33,789 bases of DNA from a virus, in the IMG/VR virus record IMGVR_UViG_3300025168_000315, positions 1-33,789 of that record; one strand, 5' to 3'. The notes below the pieces were generated by a model. That model saw only the letters and a program-made list of their open reading frames with translations. It had not been told where the DNA came from and did no database searches. Positions 1-9,616 of this stretch are shown here, in pieces (the stretch's first letter is position 1; each line of letters opens with the position of its first letter). Position numbers and translations under genes: made by a program.

Positions 1-1
1 G

Positions 2-3000
2 AAGACTATTAGCAAACCTAAACCAAAGAAAATAGAACCTACTCGTAAAGTTAGTAAAGCTGAAGAAAGAAAAGACGGTACGGTAGAACTATTCTCCACC
101 GTTGCATTGCTTGCGGGAGAGAATAAAAAGTCAGTAGTAGCTAAGGAAGTAGAGAAACTACAAGAAAAGATTGACGCAGGAGATAAGCTACTTAGTAAAT
201 TAGATTTTGAGTATGGTCCTAATTACGAAGACTTAATCGCTTTAGTAAGAAGGGGTGTAGAAAGTACAACTAGTGCAGGTAATTTTGTTACTTCTAGTGA
301 TAGAAACAAAGCAATAGAGGTACTAAGTACTTCTAATAAACGCAAACTTAGTATTTCAGAGAGGGCTATGTATGACTACTTGTCAGGAACAGGTAGGTTA
401 GAGGATGCGTTAGTAACGATAGCCTTTGAAAGAGGTGAGGATGTAAGTGGTTCTGATCTCAATGTAGAGTTCTCAAAAAGTAAAGCTTTAACTCTAGAAG
501 AAAATACTAAATTTGCAGGGACAGGAGGTAAGAATAGTCGCCTAGCTGAAGAATGGGTGATAAGTAACTTATCTGCTGGCACACTAGACAAGTACAACGA
601 GATAGTAAGGGCTTACGTTGCAAAAATAGTTTTAGTTAAAGGTTGGGTTGTTCGAGATAAAACTAAAATAAAAGATAAGCAACTTGTAGATTACGGTATA
701 GCTACTAAACGTCCTCCTTCTAAAGATACATTATCAGGGGAAGTAACTACTTTTACTCCTGAACAAATAAAAGCATACGAAGCTTCCCCCGAAGGTAAAG
801 CTAGAACAAAAAGATCTCAAGATAAGTTTATAGCGGGATTAGCGGTAGGAGATGTTGAATCAGATATATTTACAGAGTTAAAGAAACGAGAGGAAGCACG
901 AAGTAAAAAACTAAACAGCCTTAAAAAAGCACAAGTTTTAGAAGAGTACGTAAATGAATTATCTGGACAAGTAACTCTTAACTATCTTAACAAGGATATA
1001 GTTGACGAATTTAACTTACCCTCAAACGCAGTCTCTCAACTAGCGTTACCACTACACCCATCTGTAATCGGGGCGTTACAAAAGGGAGATTTACGTTTTG
1101 CTCTAGGTCTTTTAGATGCACGTTCTAAGGGCAATAGTGTGCCCAAAGATTATAGAGATTTGATTAAATCTATAGCTGCTAATTTCCCTGCATACCTTAA
1201 TGGTGTAAAAGTAGAAATTATTCCTAACCTTAAAAATAGTTTAGGTCTAGACGTAGCGGGATTGTTTGATGAAACAACAGATACTATAAAACTAGATTCT
1301 ACGGAAGGTATGAATAGCCATGTGCTACTGCATGAAGTTGCTCACGCTGTACTCAACGCTGTACTTTCTAATAAGTCTCATCCAACAACTAAACAACTAA
1401 ACAAGTTGTTTAAAGAAACTAGTGAGATACTAGGTACTGGAGAGTACGGGTCCGTTAGCTTAAAAGAATTTGTTGCTGAAGCTCTTAGTAACATGGAGTT
1501 TAGGCATGCTATATCTAGCGTATACCCTAAAGGTGGGCCAATAAATTCCTTTAAGCGATTTGCTAACATAGTTATAGAGTTTTTAAATAGAGTTCTTTCA
1601 TATGTAGGGTTAGGTCGTAAGGAAGACATGGTTAAGAGTGGTATTAAAATACCCTCTGTCCGTACTATAGATACTAAAGAGTCAATACTGTCTAACGTAG
1701 GTAAGATAGTTGAAGCTTTACTGGCTCCTACAGCCGAAAACGTAGGTGTAACCGAATTAAACAGTCAGAGACCTGAAGAAGTTCTAGCAAATATAGAGAA
1801 AATACAGAAAGCTATTGTAGAAAGTGGAGGGACAAGACAAGACTTTACGGACCAGATAGTAGATGGGTTTGGGTCAATGGCAGACACCGCTAAAGAAGTA
1901 CTACTCAAGACTCAAGATAGTCAAGACGTAGCCGTCTTAGCAGAAAAGTATGACTTAGGTAGAGTGGGCTACGACATATTTGAAACAATGCTTAAACAAA
2001 GAGGAGCTATACAAGCCGCTAACAAAAATACGGATATTGTAAAAGAAGAATATATTAGTTGGTTCAAGAGGCTAAAGGATCAAGCTATTGCTGCAAAGAG
2101 GGACTTAGATGCGCTTATATATAGTCCTGAGTTTGGAGCTACAGTATGGCAAGTAAACCCCCTACTTAACAAGAAAGCTGCGTTAAAACGGTACGCTAAC
2201 CAACCAGATAAAATAGAAATATGGAACAAGCAACAACCGTATGTACGTAGACTAAAAGCCAACGGTGGTATGAGAATATATAAACTCATGCGAGATCATT
2301 ACGTCGATAGCTATAAGCAGATGCAGAAAGTTATGGAGGGGCGTATAGATGAAGTTTTTGGCAGTACGCCAGAAGGTATAAAAGCGGCTAAAAAACTAAA
2401 GCAGGAAGTGTTTGCAAAATTATTTGACAGAAGTTTGTTAGAGGTATACTTCCCACTAACAAGAGAAGGTAGGTACAAAGTACCTTTTATAATGAGGGAG
2501 GGGACGTACAGCGGAGAAGACCCTTTCGCTATGATAATGGTGGATAGTAATCAAGAAGCTAAAAGACTAGTATCCCAATTAGAAGATAATTCTGATATAG
2601 ATTTTGTTTACCCTATAGTTGACGGTAAATACGATTCTAAAACTTTTCTTTCTAATGCTCCCCCGTCTTCATTTGTATCTCAAATCATAGAAGAAATAAA
2701 TGCAAACGCTACTGATAAGCAAGTAGCGGGAGAGCTTGTAGACAAAATAATGGATCTATGGGTTAGTTCTTTACCAGAAACTTCTTTTGCTCAGTCATTG
2801 CAAAACCGAAAAAATACTCCCGGTTTTAAAGTGGATAGTTTCTATGCATTCACCACAAAGGGTTATGACATACCTGTACAGACGGTACGTTTAGAGTATA
2901 GCGCCAGACTTACTCAGTTAGGTGACATAGTAAAAGAAAACTACGTAAAGGCAGTTTCTCAGAAGAAGAATCAGGAACCCGAATACAAGTTGTTACCTGT

Positions 3001-4897
3001 CGCTGTAGAGGATTCGTTACTTGGTAGTAGATTAAGTGCTATAGCATTGATACGGGATAGGCTTCTAAGGGATGTGCAGTTTGCATCGAATCCCCCTACT
3101 GGTATAGCTGAAGATATAGCCAAAAATCTTAATCAGTTTGCCTTCATACAGTCTATATGGATGAACGTATCTTCAGCGGCAATACAGCTAGGGCAAATAC
3201 CCTTTGTAGTGTATCCGATGCTTGCAGGTAGGTATGGGTGGAATGAAACGGGTAGTGCGTTAATGGAAGCTACTGGGTTAGTAATGCGTTCCGTAGATAT
3301 GAGATCTCTCGACGCAGGTATAGATAACTACGTGGAGTTAGTAAAGGTTGGTAAAAAACAAGAATACCGAATAAAGCCTAGTGTATTTAAAAATCTTTCC
3401 ATAGGGGTTTCTCCAGAAGAAGCTTCTAAAAAAATACAAGATATGGAGGATCTACTACCCCTAATTACTTATGCTTTAGCTACAGGACAGTTAAACAGAA
3501 CATTCTTACAAGACACCCTAAACATATCAGAAGGAGGGCGTGAGAAAAAAGGTAATAAAGTTAGAAATGCTTACGAGGTAGCTACCTCAGTAGGTGCAGC
3601 TATGTTTAACACAGCGGATAGAATTAACCGCCAAGTTACTCTGGTAGCTGCTTACCAACTAGAGCTACAAAGAATACGAGATTTAAATAAGAAAAATAAA
3701 CCAAAAGGAACTAATGATCCTAATACCCTAACACCAATACAGATGCAAAATGCAGCGGTAAAAGCTATGTATACGGCTACAGAAACTAACGGGGGTATTT
3801 TTCTAGAGACAGGTCCAGAAATAGCAAAGAAACATATGTTTCGTGTGATGGCTATGTACAAGACTTATGGTTTTAAAATGAATACCTTGATGTTAAATAC
3901 TGGGACTTCTGCCGTAAAAGTTATGTATAAAGGGAATACTGTAAAAGATAAGCTTTTTAGGAACGAAGCGTTAAAACAGTTTATTTTTGTACACCTACAC
4001 ACTTTATTTTTATTAGGTGTAAAAGGTATGCCTCTATGGGGGATAGTAGCTGCCAAAGCATTGCTAGACGAAGTATTCTCCCCGGAAGACGAGACTGCAG
4101 AGGAGAAGGCACAAGACTATTTAGCTAATTTAACGCCCGGTCTAAATCTAAAAGAACTCTTCTACAAAGGGCTTATAAACTACGGTTTAGGTATCGACAT
4201 AACTGATAGAGCTAAATTAAATTCTCTTATCCTCCAACAAAATAAATGGAACAGAAGACCAGATTTCTTTGCTTTTGTAGCACAGCTTGCAGTCGGTCCT
4301 TCTGGATCTACTATTCAGAATACTGTAAAGGGTGGGCTAGATGTCTATAACGGAGAAACAGAAAGGGGTATAGAAAAAATGTTACCTCCGGGGTTAGCTA
4401 GTAATTGGAAATCTTCTTTTGGGCGGTTAGCTAGGGAGGGATATAGATCTAGGGATGGGCACCCTATATACACAGATGTAACCAGAGGTGAGTTAGCCCT
4501 ACAATTCTTTGGGTTCCGCCCTGCAGAAGTGGCGCATAGGTCAGACATGAGTGCTAGATACAGAAGGATGAGTAATGCAATAACAGAGAAAAGAGCAGAT
4601 ATATACAAGCGTTATAGGGAAGCGGAGTTTGACGCTCCAAAGATGGCTTTAGTTATGAAAGACGTAGAGGCGTTTAACAAAAAAGAAGGCGTAAAGTTCC
4701 CCGATATAGCAATATTAATTGGTGATCTAAGAGATTCAGCATATAACGCTAGGCGACGTGAGGATCAGTATGTCAACGGGGTGTTCATCCCTCCGTTCAT
4801 GCAGGAGTACGTTCAAAAGATTTCAGACGATAGAAATAGGGCTTTCAACGGGGATACATCCATAAATTCTAAGTACAACCCAATACTAGAAGAATAA
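2..4897 (+). CDS. giant polyvalent virion protein with zincin-like motif, 5' partial
   Basis: The reading frame is open from base 2 with no stop before 4895, so the gene enters from the left edge and at least 1,631 residues are visible. A TTG at 107 could start a shorter protein but has no ribosome-binding site. A metallopeptidase signature H-E-V-A-H is encoded at 1331-1345 (about residues 444-448 of the visible part), within a helix-like context followed about 40 residues later by an acidic helix (KEFVAEAL) that could hold the third zinc ligand. The middle is rich in charged helices, and a hydrophobic stretch lies at about 3970-4070. Giant proteins of this kind at the end of phage structural operons are often polyvalent proteins ejected with the DNA, combining peptidase and other effector domains; that role is inferred here. 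It is on the same strand as the head genes at the right end and ends just before a convergent hairpin. Confidence 0.75.
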   Translation, partial: KTISKPKPKKIEPTRKVSKAEERKDGTVELFSTVALLAGENKKSVVAKEVEKLQEKIDAGDKLLSKLDFEYGPNYEDLIALVRRGVESTTSAGNFVTSSDRNKAIEVLSTSNKRKLSISERAMYDYLSGTGRLEDALVTIAFERGEDVSGSDLNVEFSKSKALTLEENTKFAGTGGKNSRLAEEWVISNLSAGTLDKYNEIVRAYVAKIVLVKGWVVRDKTKIKDKQLVDYGIATKRPPSKDTLSGEVTTFTPEQIKAYEASPEGKARTKRSQDKFIAGLAVGDVESDIFTELKKREEARSKKLNSLKKAQVLEEYVNELSGQVTLNYLNKDIVDEFNLPSNAVSQLALPLHPSVIGALQKGDLRFALGLLDARSKGNSVPKDYRDLIKSIAANFPAYLNGVKVEIIPNLKNSLGLDVAGLFDETTDTIKLDSTEGMNSHVLLHEVAHAVLNAVLSNKSHPTTKQLNKLFKETSEILGTGEYGSVSLKEFVAEALSNMEFRHAISSVYPKGGPINSFKRFANIVIEFLNRVLSYVGLGRKEDMVKSGIKIPSVRTIDTKESILSNVGKIVEALLAPTAENVGVTELNSQRPEEVLANIEKIQKAIVESGGTRQDFTDQIVDGFGSMADTAKEVLLKTQDSQDVAVLAEKYDLGRVGYDIFETMLKQRGAIQAANKNTDIVKEEYISWFKRLKDQAIAAKRDLDALIYSPEFGATVWQVNPLLNKKAALKRYANQPDKIEIWNKQQPYVRRLKANGGMRIYKLMRDHYVDSYKQMQKVMEGRIDEVFGSTPEGIKAAKKLKQEVFAKLFDRSLLEVYFPLTREGRYKVPFIMREGTYSGEDPFAMIMVDSNQEAKRLVSQLEDNSDIDFVYPIVDGKYDSKTFLSNAPPSSFVSQIIEEINANATDKQVAGELVDKIMDLWVSSLPETSFAQSLQNRKNTPGFKVDSFYAFTTKGYDIPVQTVRLEYSARLTQLGDIVKENYVKAVSQKKNQEPEYKLLPVAVEDSLLGSRLSAIALIRDRLLRDVQFASNPPTGIAEDIAKNLNQFAFIQSIWMNVSSAAIQLGQIPFVVYPMLAGRYGWNETGSALMEATGLVMRSVDMRSLDAGIDNYVELVKVGKKQEYRIKPSVFKNLSIGVSPEEASKKIQDMEDLLPLITYALATGQLNRTFLQDTLNISEGGREKKGNKVRNAYEVATSVGAAMFNTADRINRQVTLVAAYQLELQRIRDLNKKNKPKGTNDPNTLTPIQMQNAAVKAMYTATETNGGIFLETGPEIAKKHMFRVMAMYKTYGFKMNTLMLNTGTSAVKVMYKGNTVKDKLFRNEALKQFIFVHLHTLFLLGVKGMPLWGIVAAKALLDEVFSPEDETAEEKAQDYLANLTPGLNLKELFYKGLINYGLGIDITDRAKLNSLILQQNKWNRRPDFFAFVAQLAVGPSGSTIQNTVKGGLDVYNGETERGIEKMLPPGLASNWKSSFGRLAREGYRSRDGHPIYTDVTRGELALQFFGFRPAEVAHRSDMSARYRRMSNAITEKRADIYKRYREAEFDAPKMALVMKDVEAFNKKEGVKFPDIAILIGDLRDSAYNARRREDQYVNGVFIPPFMQEYVQKISDDRNRAFNGDTSINSKYNPILEE

Positions 4898-4900
4898 TAA

Positions 4901-4921
4901 CTCCCCCAATTAAGGGGGGAG
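4901..4921. terminator. GC-rich hairpin between convergent operons
   Basis: CTCCCCC (4901-4907) pairs with GGGGGAG (4915-4921) over a 7-base loop. It starts three bases after the polyvalent-protein stop and lies before the end of the leftward operon. There is no strong U-run on the + strand; the - strand side is followed by a T-rich TTATTATTC. The position between converging genes favours a terminator, but the tail is weak. Confidence 0.5.
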
Positions 4922-4967
4922 CTACCATAGGAGAACGGTATGACCAAACACCGCTAGGCGAATCCTA

Positions 4968-5204
4968 TCATAGAATTCTCCATACACGCACCCCCAGAAA
5001 CCCACTTTCTACCCTTATATCTACTTTAAGTACCCATTCCTTAGCATTAAACACTACTTTAAGCTGTTTCTTCGCTTTTGTAGTGTTTATACATGGTATG
5101 AACGCAGAAGCGCCGACTACCATATCGTCCCACTCCACGGTTATCTTTACCCCATCAGGGTATAGGTCATACGCCCGTAGTATCTCTAGGTTCTTCGTCT
5201 TCAT
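4968..5204 (-). CDS. small conserved-looking phage protein, unknown function
   Basis: This encodes 78 residues and is the last gene of the leftward operon. Its first 38 bases overlap the 3' end of the primase-helicase gene, which suggests translational coupling because no clear Shine-Dalgarno precedes the ATG. The protein has an even mix of charged and hydrophobic residues (NLEILRAYDLYPDGVKITVEWDD near the N-terminus, a VRVWRIL C-terminus) and looks like a small compact beta-rich domain, with no membrane segment or catalytic motif. It resembles short hypothetical proteins seen beside primase genes in marine phages, from memory only. No function can be assigned. Confidence 0.7.
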   Translation of the reverse strand: MKTKNLEILRAYDLYPDGVKITVEWDDMVVGASAFIPCINTTKAKKQLKVVFNAKEWVLKVDIRVESGFLGVRVWRIL

Positions 5205-7938
5205 CTAAGTCAAACTTCATAACTAGTACGTCAGCCGCAGGGAGAACTAATTTGGTACCCTTACCTAATCTAACTTTCTCTCGTTTACCGTCACAGTGTT
5301 CTTTTATCTGCTTGACTAAGTACCCATAATTTATCTGTAGTTCACCACACCAATTTTTGAGTATCTTAGGTACCACGTAAAACTTCTTAGTATCAGGTTC
5401 GTATCTTGCAACTAACTTACCCCTAGCCATTACATCAGGTATAACTAAATCATCTAGCCCATTACCATGCATCTTACGTAGGTCTTGTGTGCTCTCTATC
5501 TGCAGGATGTTACTTATATGCTCACTGAAGAAATCGTTCATTATGTCAAATACTGAGGCATCACTTGTTTCTGTATTACGTTTGTTCTGAGGAAGTAGTA
5601 CCTCTATTACCCATTTGAATATCTTTTTTATCGGGAAGTTATGTAGCCCTGCGTGTTTTGCCAGTATTAACCCAGACATGGTAGCTGCTATATGTGCAGA
5701 CCAGAAACGGTTTTCCTGACTCAATGTACCTTCTTTATCCACATACTTTTTAACTTGTTTAGTAAGTGCTTCAGCTTCCTCTAAGTGATTCATTATATAT
5801 TGTACGAAGGGTATACCTGCGGTACCAAACTGCTTGTATTTAACTGCCCCTTCAAACTCATAAGTCTCTTCTATAGAATCAAACAGGTGTTTCACATTAG
5901 GTACATAACACTCTAGCACCCTCTGTGCCTCTGCTTTGGGCATAGCTTTAGCCATACTCACACGTTCGATAATACTAGCGTTACCTGTAGTGTTAGATAG
6001 TAAGCTCCAAGCATGCCCCCTAAACCTTTCTACATTACTACTTGATGCCATGCGAGCACGTTGCTTACCAGAGGTAAACTGGTAGATAAGGTCAGAAGCT
6101 TGCTTGGGGGTAAGGTTAGTTATCTCGTCTATGCACCAAGGTAAGCTGTGGTATATCTCCCCACGGTTCATCTTACTTAGAAAGGTGTCCTCCTTATCCA
6201 TTATAAGTCTCTCTGGGTTCCCCCATATACCTGTAGCGGTAATCATAGCCGTAGTTTTAGCTACCCCTGAGTCTAAATTATGTAGGTGCATAGCAGCACA
6301 GTTAGCGTTAAAGAACTCCATAAGAACTGAACCAAACCCTGTACCTAAGACATATTGGTATAGTTCTAACCCATCTTTATTCCAAAAATCTATAGTCTCT
6401 TTCCACTCTTCTAGACTACCTTTAGGTTCAAAAGCGTCAAATAGACCTATAGTGTTATTAGATGGGGGGTTAAACTCTATACCGTCTGCGGTTATCTTCT
6501 GGTTACCTAGTACGAATGCCTCCATCTTAGGGCTAGTCCAGCCGAACTGCCTGTGTGCATCTTGAGCTACGCTGTTAGCTTGTAGTTCATTTATCCAACT
6601 AGTTGTGTAAGACATCAGATCATCCATTTTAGTAACAGCTACTCCCTGAGAAGCTACTACTTTTCTAAACTCCTCCCTAGAAGTAATAGCTGCTAGAGGT
6701 ATAGTGAATTCACGTACCCCATCTCTAGGTAGATGTAACCGCATAACGGCGCTCTCCCCTAGTTCTGGATCGTGAATTCTTTTAACTACGTATAGGTCAT
6801 TATGGTAAATAAGTTTCTCATCTACATCCCCATCTGCCGTAGAAGAGCGTAAAAACACTCCCCCATTAGCCCCTCTAAAATACGGGGGAGGGTAGTCAGG
6901 TATTGAAGAACTGGTTTCAGCTTCTTTGAAGCCATTACCTAATACAATAGGGGATTTAACTTTCCCCCAATTTGGGCAACTAGGACATATATCAGGACTA
7001 AACTCATCAAACTTAGCACAGGTGTATGGCCCTTTGATTGGACCATATTTCTTAACCGTCTCTTCCTCTGAATAATTAGGGTGTTTTTTAGATAGTTTTC
7101 TAGCTGCCTTATCTCCATCACTACAGAATCTAGCTATAGAAAGCCCTGCTCTCCACATAGGCTCACTAGTATTCTCTTGGTCTGTCATTATCAGACTTAA
7201 CTGCTCACACCCACTACCTGCATTAGTCTTCTTAATTATGTCTATAAAACGTGACTCTCTGCTACCAAGTAAGGCATCCATAACTGCGCTCTTGGGGGAG
7301 CCTTTTGCTCTTGGTATAGGGGTTTGTTCTACACCGAAGAACCTAGAGAATGTATCAAAGCTTAAAGGTTCAGCGAATTTACTTATAAGTTTTACTAATG
7401 CTGGAGGAGTAGTTTTGTGGTTATGGGTTAACGGGATACGTAGTACCCTAGCAGTATCTGCGGTAACCGCAGGGTCTGCATATACCTTATTTTTGGAAAG
7501 TACTTCCTTAAAACTCCTTGCTACTGGTAACCATTCTTCTGGAAGTACTGCTTCTTCTAAAGGCCAGTATGCATGTATGCCCCTACCAGAGTTTAGTATC
7601 GTAGGTTTGGGTACACCTTTAGCTATACAGAAATCTTTAAGCGATAAAAGAGCTTCTTCCTGTGATTCGTAATCTTTGCTAGGCCCACAATCTAGGTCTA
7701 CAAAAAAAGATTTTAGTTTATGTACATTGGATGATGTCCTAGACTCGGACGTTATAAACGTAGATAGTGCAAAATAGGTATCCCAACCCTCGCTATCTAG
7801 TCTGTATGCGGTTGCTAATAGGTCTGTAGTATTGTCAAAAAACTTTTGTGTTATTTTGTTTGCTTTCGAATTAGAAGCGAATAGACAATACGAGCCGTCA
7901 CTACATAGCACACTATTTAAAAATAGTTCTGTTTCCAT
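5167..7938 (-). CDS. primase-helicase (AEP-like primase fused to DUF927-type helicase)
   Basis: The 923-residue protein should prime and unwind DNA at the phage fork. The N-terminal third looks like an archaeo-eukaryotic-type primase: FFVDLD at 78-83 supplies the metal-binding aspartates (D81, D83), GRGIHAYW at 118-125 the conserved histidine, and DTARVLRIP at 161-169 the arginine-bearing strand. A cysteine cluster (C307, C318, C321) fits a zinc knuckle. The C-terminal half has a Walker A variant (SGVAKTTA, 557-564) and a Walker B-like WCIDEIT (601-607), matching the DUF927 helicase style. The start codon follows a structured terminator and has only a weak ribosome-binding site. It lies downstream of the SSB unit and overlaps the next small gene. 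The assignment rests on motif reading; the helicase subfamily is less certain than the overall primase-helicase call. Confidence 0.88.
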   Translation of the reverse strand: METELFLNSVLCSDGSYCLFASNSKANKITQKFFDNTTDLLATAYRLDSEGWDTYFALSTFITSESRTSSNVHKLKSFFVDLDCGPSKDYESQEEALLSLKDFCIAKGVPKPTILNSGRGIHAYWPLEEAVLPEEWLPVARSFKEVLSKNKVYADPAVTADTARVLRIPLTHNHKTTPPALVKLISKFAEPLSFDTFSRFFGVEQTPIPRAKGSPKSAVMDALLGSRESRFIDIIKKTNAGSGCEQLSLIMTDQENTSEPMWRAGLSIARFCSDGDKAARKLSKKHPNYSEEETVKKYGPIKGPYTCAKFDEFSPDICPSCPNWGKVKSPIVLGNGFKEAETSSSIPDYPPPYFRGANGGVFLRSSTADGDVDEKLIYHNDLYVVKRIHDPELGESAVMRLHLPRDGVREFTIPLAAITSREEFRKVVASQGVAVTKMDDLMSYTTSWINELQANSVAQDAHRQFGWTSPKMEAFVLGNQKITADGIEFNPPSNNTIGLFDAFEPKGSLEEWKETIDFWNKDGLELYQYVLGTGFGSVLMEFFNANCAAMHLHNLDSGVAKTTAMITATGIWGNPERLIMDKEDTFLSKMNRGEIYHSLPWCIDEITNLTPKQASDLIYQFTSGKQRARMASSSNVERFRGHAWSLLSNTTGNASIIERVSMAKAMPKAEAQRVLECYVPNVKHLFDSIEETYEFEGAVKYKQFGTAGIPFVQYIMNHLEEAEALTKQVKKYVDKEGTLSQENRFWSAHIAATMSGLILAKHAGLHNFPIKKIFKWVIEVLLPQNKRNTETSDASVFDIMNDFFSEHISNILQIESTQDLRKMHGNGLDDLVIPDVMARGKLVARYEPDTKKFYVVPKILKNWCGELQINYGYLVKQIKEHCDGKREKVRLGKGTKLVLPAADVLVMKFDLDEDEEPRDTTGV

Positions 7939-7947
7939 TTTAGCCCC

Positions 7948-8024
7948 AAAAAAAGAGTCGCGGAACCAGCGGAGAACTTACATAAGAACCCGCTGTTTTC
8001 GGGATATAACTCCCTACCCGCGAC
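7948..8024 (-). terminator. rho-independent terminator after the SSB unit
   Basis: An outer stem of seven pairs (GTCGCGG 7957-7963 with CCGCGAC 8018-8024) encloses a second hairpin (AGCGG 7968-7972 with CCGCT 7990-7994). On the - strand the outer stem is followed by seven U residues (A-run 7948-7954). It lies between the SSB stop and the primase start, so primase expression would need read-through, antitermination or an unseen promoter. Confidence 0.8.
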
Positions 8025-8036
8025 GAAACCTAAAGT

Positions 8037-9359
8037 CTATTCATCCCATTCATCTATTAGATCGTCTAATGAATCTTCTTTAGGTGGGGCTTTCTTACTC
8101 TTTACTATAGCTTTTGGCTCTTCGGGTTCGTCAGGCTCCTCATCTACTTTAGCAGGTGTATCACCCACTGCTGTAAAGGAATGACCTTCTTCACCTTCTT
8201 CAGACCCATAACCTTCTTGGGCAGTGAAACTGTTGGATACAACTTTTTCAGCTAACGCGATAACCTGTACGGCTCTAGGTCTTAAAGATACTCCACTACC
8301 CATAGCAGGATTAGACCAAGCATAGAAACCTACTTCTATATTTACGGTACTACCAGTAGTTAACTGAAAGTCTTCTGGTAGTGGTTCCAAGTTTGCTTTG
8401 TATTGCTTGGGTTTAGGAGTCGGACGGTCATTATAGGCCGCTTTAACTTTGCACTGTGTTTTAAACACTGCGTTCTTTTCTTTTTTACTACCCTCTATAA
8501 TAGTAAACCTATCATCAAACTCACCCCAAGATTCTTCAGCGTTCTCCTCATAGAAAGCTTTCATCTCTTTACGTAGCTTTATAGCTTCGCTGTAGGGTAT
8601 TTTAAGATCAATGCAAAATTCCGCGCCATCTGTCTTAGCGTCACAAGGTTGGCTTCTGTTAGCTGCCTTGTCAAAGTAGTAGGGTTGGTCAAGCTTGGGC
8701 CAAAGTGCTTCGGCCCCTTTTATCTGGTGGTTCATTGTGTTCTCCTCAGAACTAAAATTAAATGTATAGTCCGTAGAGTAGTCGGTAGTTATAGCCCCAA
8801 TAGTATCCTTGTGACTTATCATAGAAACTACTTGTGCTACCTCACACTCCTGTAACGGACGGTTTGGTGCAAAATATAACTTAGGCACCATGCTGTTTTT
8901 GTCAAAAAAAATCCTTGTGTATATAGATTCAGCGGAAGTACCTCGTCCGTTTAAGAACTTTGCGTATTCCTGCAAGGGCATATTCTTACCCTTAGCCTTA
9001 CCAAAAATAGAATTGGCAGGTACTTGTATCTGGTATACAGTGTCTAGACCGTCTTCAAACATGACAGCTATTTTCTGTGAGAATCGGCAAGCCCGACCCC
9101 CACTAGAACTGCTCCCCCGTACATTCTGACTACAATCAATGCACCTATGTGCTTGTTTGTTTTCTAACAGAACACTGCTGTGGGGTTGTTGCGTATCAGT
9201 AGACCAACATACAGGCTTCTGAAAACTATTAAGGTCAAAACTATTTTGGTAAAAAGCCCTAGATACAGGTGCCGCATTGACAACTACTACCTCTACTTCA
9301 TCACCAAAACTATCATTCCCAGTTTCAAAGTTACCTGTACGTATACTTAATCTACGCAC
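8037..9359 (-). CDS. two-domain single-stranded DNA-binding protein (gp2.5-like C-terminal half)
   Basis: This encodes 440 residues. Residues 1 to about 200 form a first domain with cysteines at 51, 73, 76 and 91 that could bind zinc. Residues 209-440 carry a second domain whose core (GSTVNIEVGFYAW, then GSGVSLRPRAVQVIAL) reads like the OB-fold ssDNA-binding proteins of the T7 gp2.5/DUF2815 type. It ends in a long acidic tail (DDLIDEWDE), the usual protein-recruiting feature of phage SSBs. The start is a GTG that overlaps the TAG stop of the HTH gene by one base. A full Shine-Dalgarno (GAGGAG) and ATG lie inside the frame at the domain junction (ATG at 8735), so a separate 232-residue SSB may also be made. 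It is the last gene of a unit with its own promoter and terminator. Confidence 0.8.
   Translation of the reverse strand: MRRLSIRTGNFETGNDSFGDEVEVVVVNAAPVSRAFYQNSFDLNSFQKPVCWSTDTQQPHSSVLLENKQAHRCIDCSQNVRGSSSSGGRACRFSQKIAVMFEDGLDTVYQIQVPANSIFGKAKGKNMPLQEYAKFLNGRGTSAESIYTRIFFDKNSMVPKLYFAPNRPLQECEVAQVVSMISHKDTIGAITTDYSTDYTFNFSSEENTMNHQIKGAEALWPKLDQPYYFDKAANRSQPCDAKTDGAEFCIDLKIPYSEAIKLRKEMKAFYEENAEESWGEFDDRFTIIEGSKKEKNAVFKTQCKVKAAYNDRPTPKPKQYKANLEPLPEDFQLTTGSTVNIEVGFYAWSNPAMGSGVSLRPRAVQVIALAEKVVSNSFTAQEGYGSEEGEEGHSFTAVGDTPAKVDEEPDEPEEPKAIVKSKKAPPKEDSLDDLIDEWDE
8733..8747 (-). promoter_or_regulatory. internal ribosome-binding site and start inside the SSB gene
   Basis: On the - strand GAGGAG (8742-8747) is followed six bases later by ATG (8733-8735), in frame with the long gene. 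The codons before it (FNFSSEENT) link two distinct domains. The arrangement looks like an ordinary gene start whose upstream neighbour has lost its stop codon, or like a deliberate dual start giving full-length and OB-only proteins. Confidence 0.65.
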
Positions 9360-9616
9360 TAAAAGTCTTCGTCAAGCGCAGCTATACCTGTAAATTCGTC
9401 AGGCTCAGACTCCGCAAAAAGTTGCTCACCTGCCTCTACGAGTTCACCCCTTAGATGTTTCTCTATAGCGGGTATATCAAAACGGTAAGTAGTATCAGCT
9501 TTGACGTAGCATGACCTGTCTATTAGACCTTTCTTTACCCACAGCCTTACAGTAGGCTCAGATATATCAAAAAACTTAGCAACGTCATGTACGTTAGAGT
9601 ACTTAGATTCACTCAT
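9359..9616 (-). CDS. MerR/excisionase-type helix-turn-helix protein
   Basis: This encodes 85 residues. Residues 8-33 (VHDVAKFFDISEPTVRLWVKKGLI) form the characteristic helix-turn-helix of the MerR/excisionase (HTH_17) group, and residues 41-55 (DTTYRFDIPAIEKHL) give the wing and the following helix. The C-terminal 25 residues are acidic. The fold suggests a small DNA-binding regulator or recombination directionality factor; no integrase is visible here, so a regulator is the safer reading. The start ATG lies inside the last bases of the Gam-like gene (ATGAGTGA, 8-base overlap) and its TAG overlaps the GTG of the SSB gene, so the three are translated from one message. Confidence 0.8.
   Translation of the reverse strand: MSESKYSNVHDVAKFFDISEPTVRLWVKKGLIDRSCYVKADTTYRFDIPAIEKHLRGELVEAGEQLFAESEPDEFTGIAALDEDF

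Noticed and set aside
4940-4957. AGGAG followed by an ATG and a five-codon frame
   Set aside because: The frame ends at once; it may be a minigene or a relic, but nothing supports function.
6104-6565. Rightward 153-codon open frame
   Set aside because: Antisense to the helicase domain of the primase gene, whose motifs are intact.
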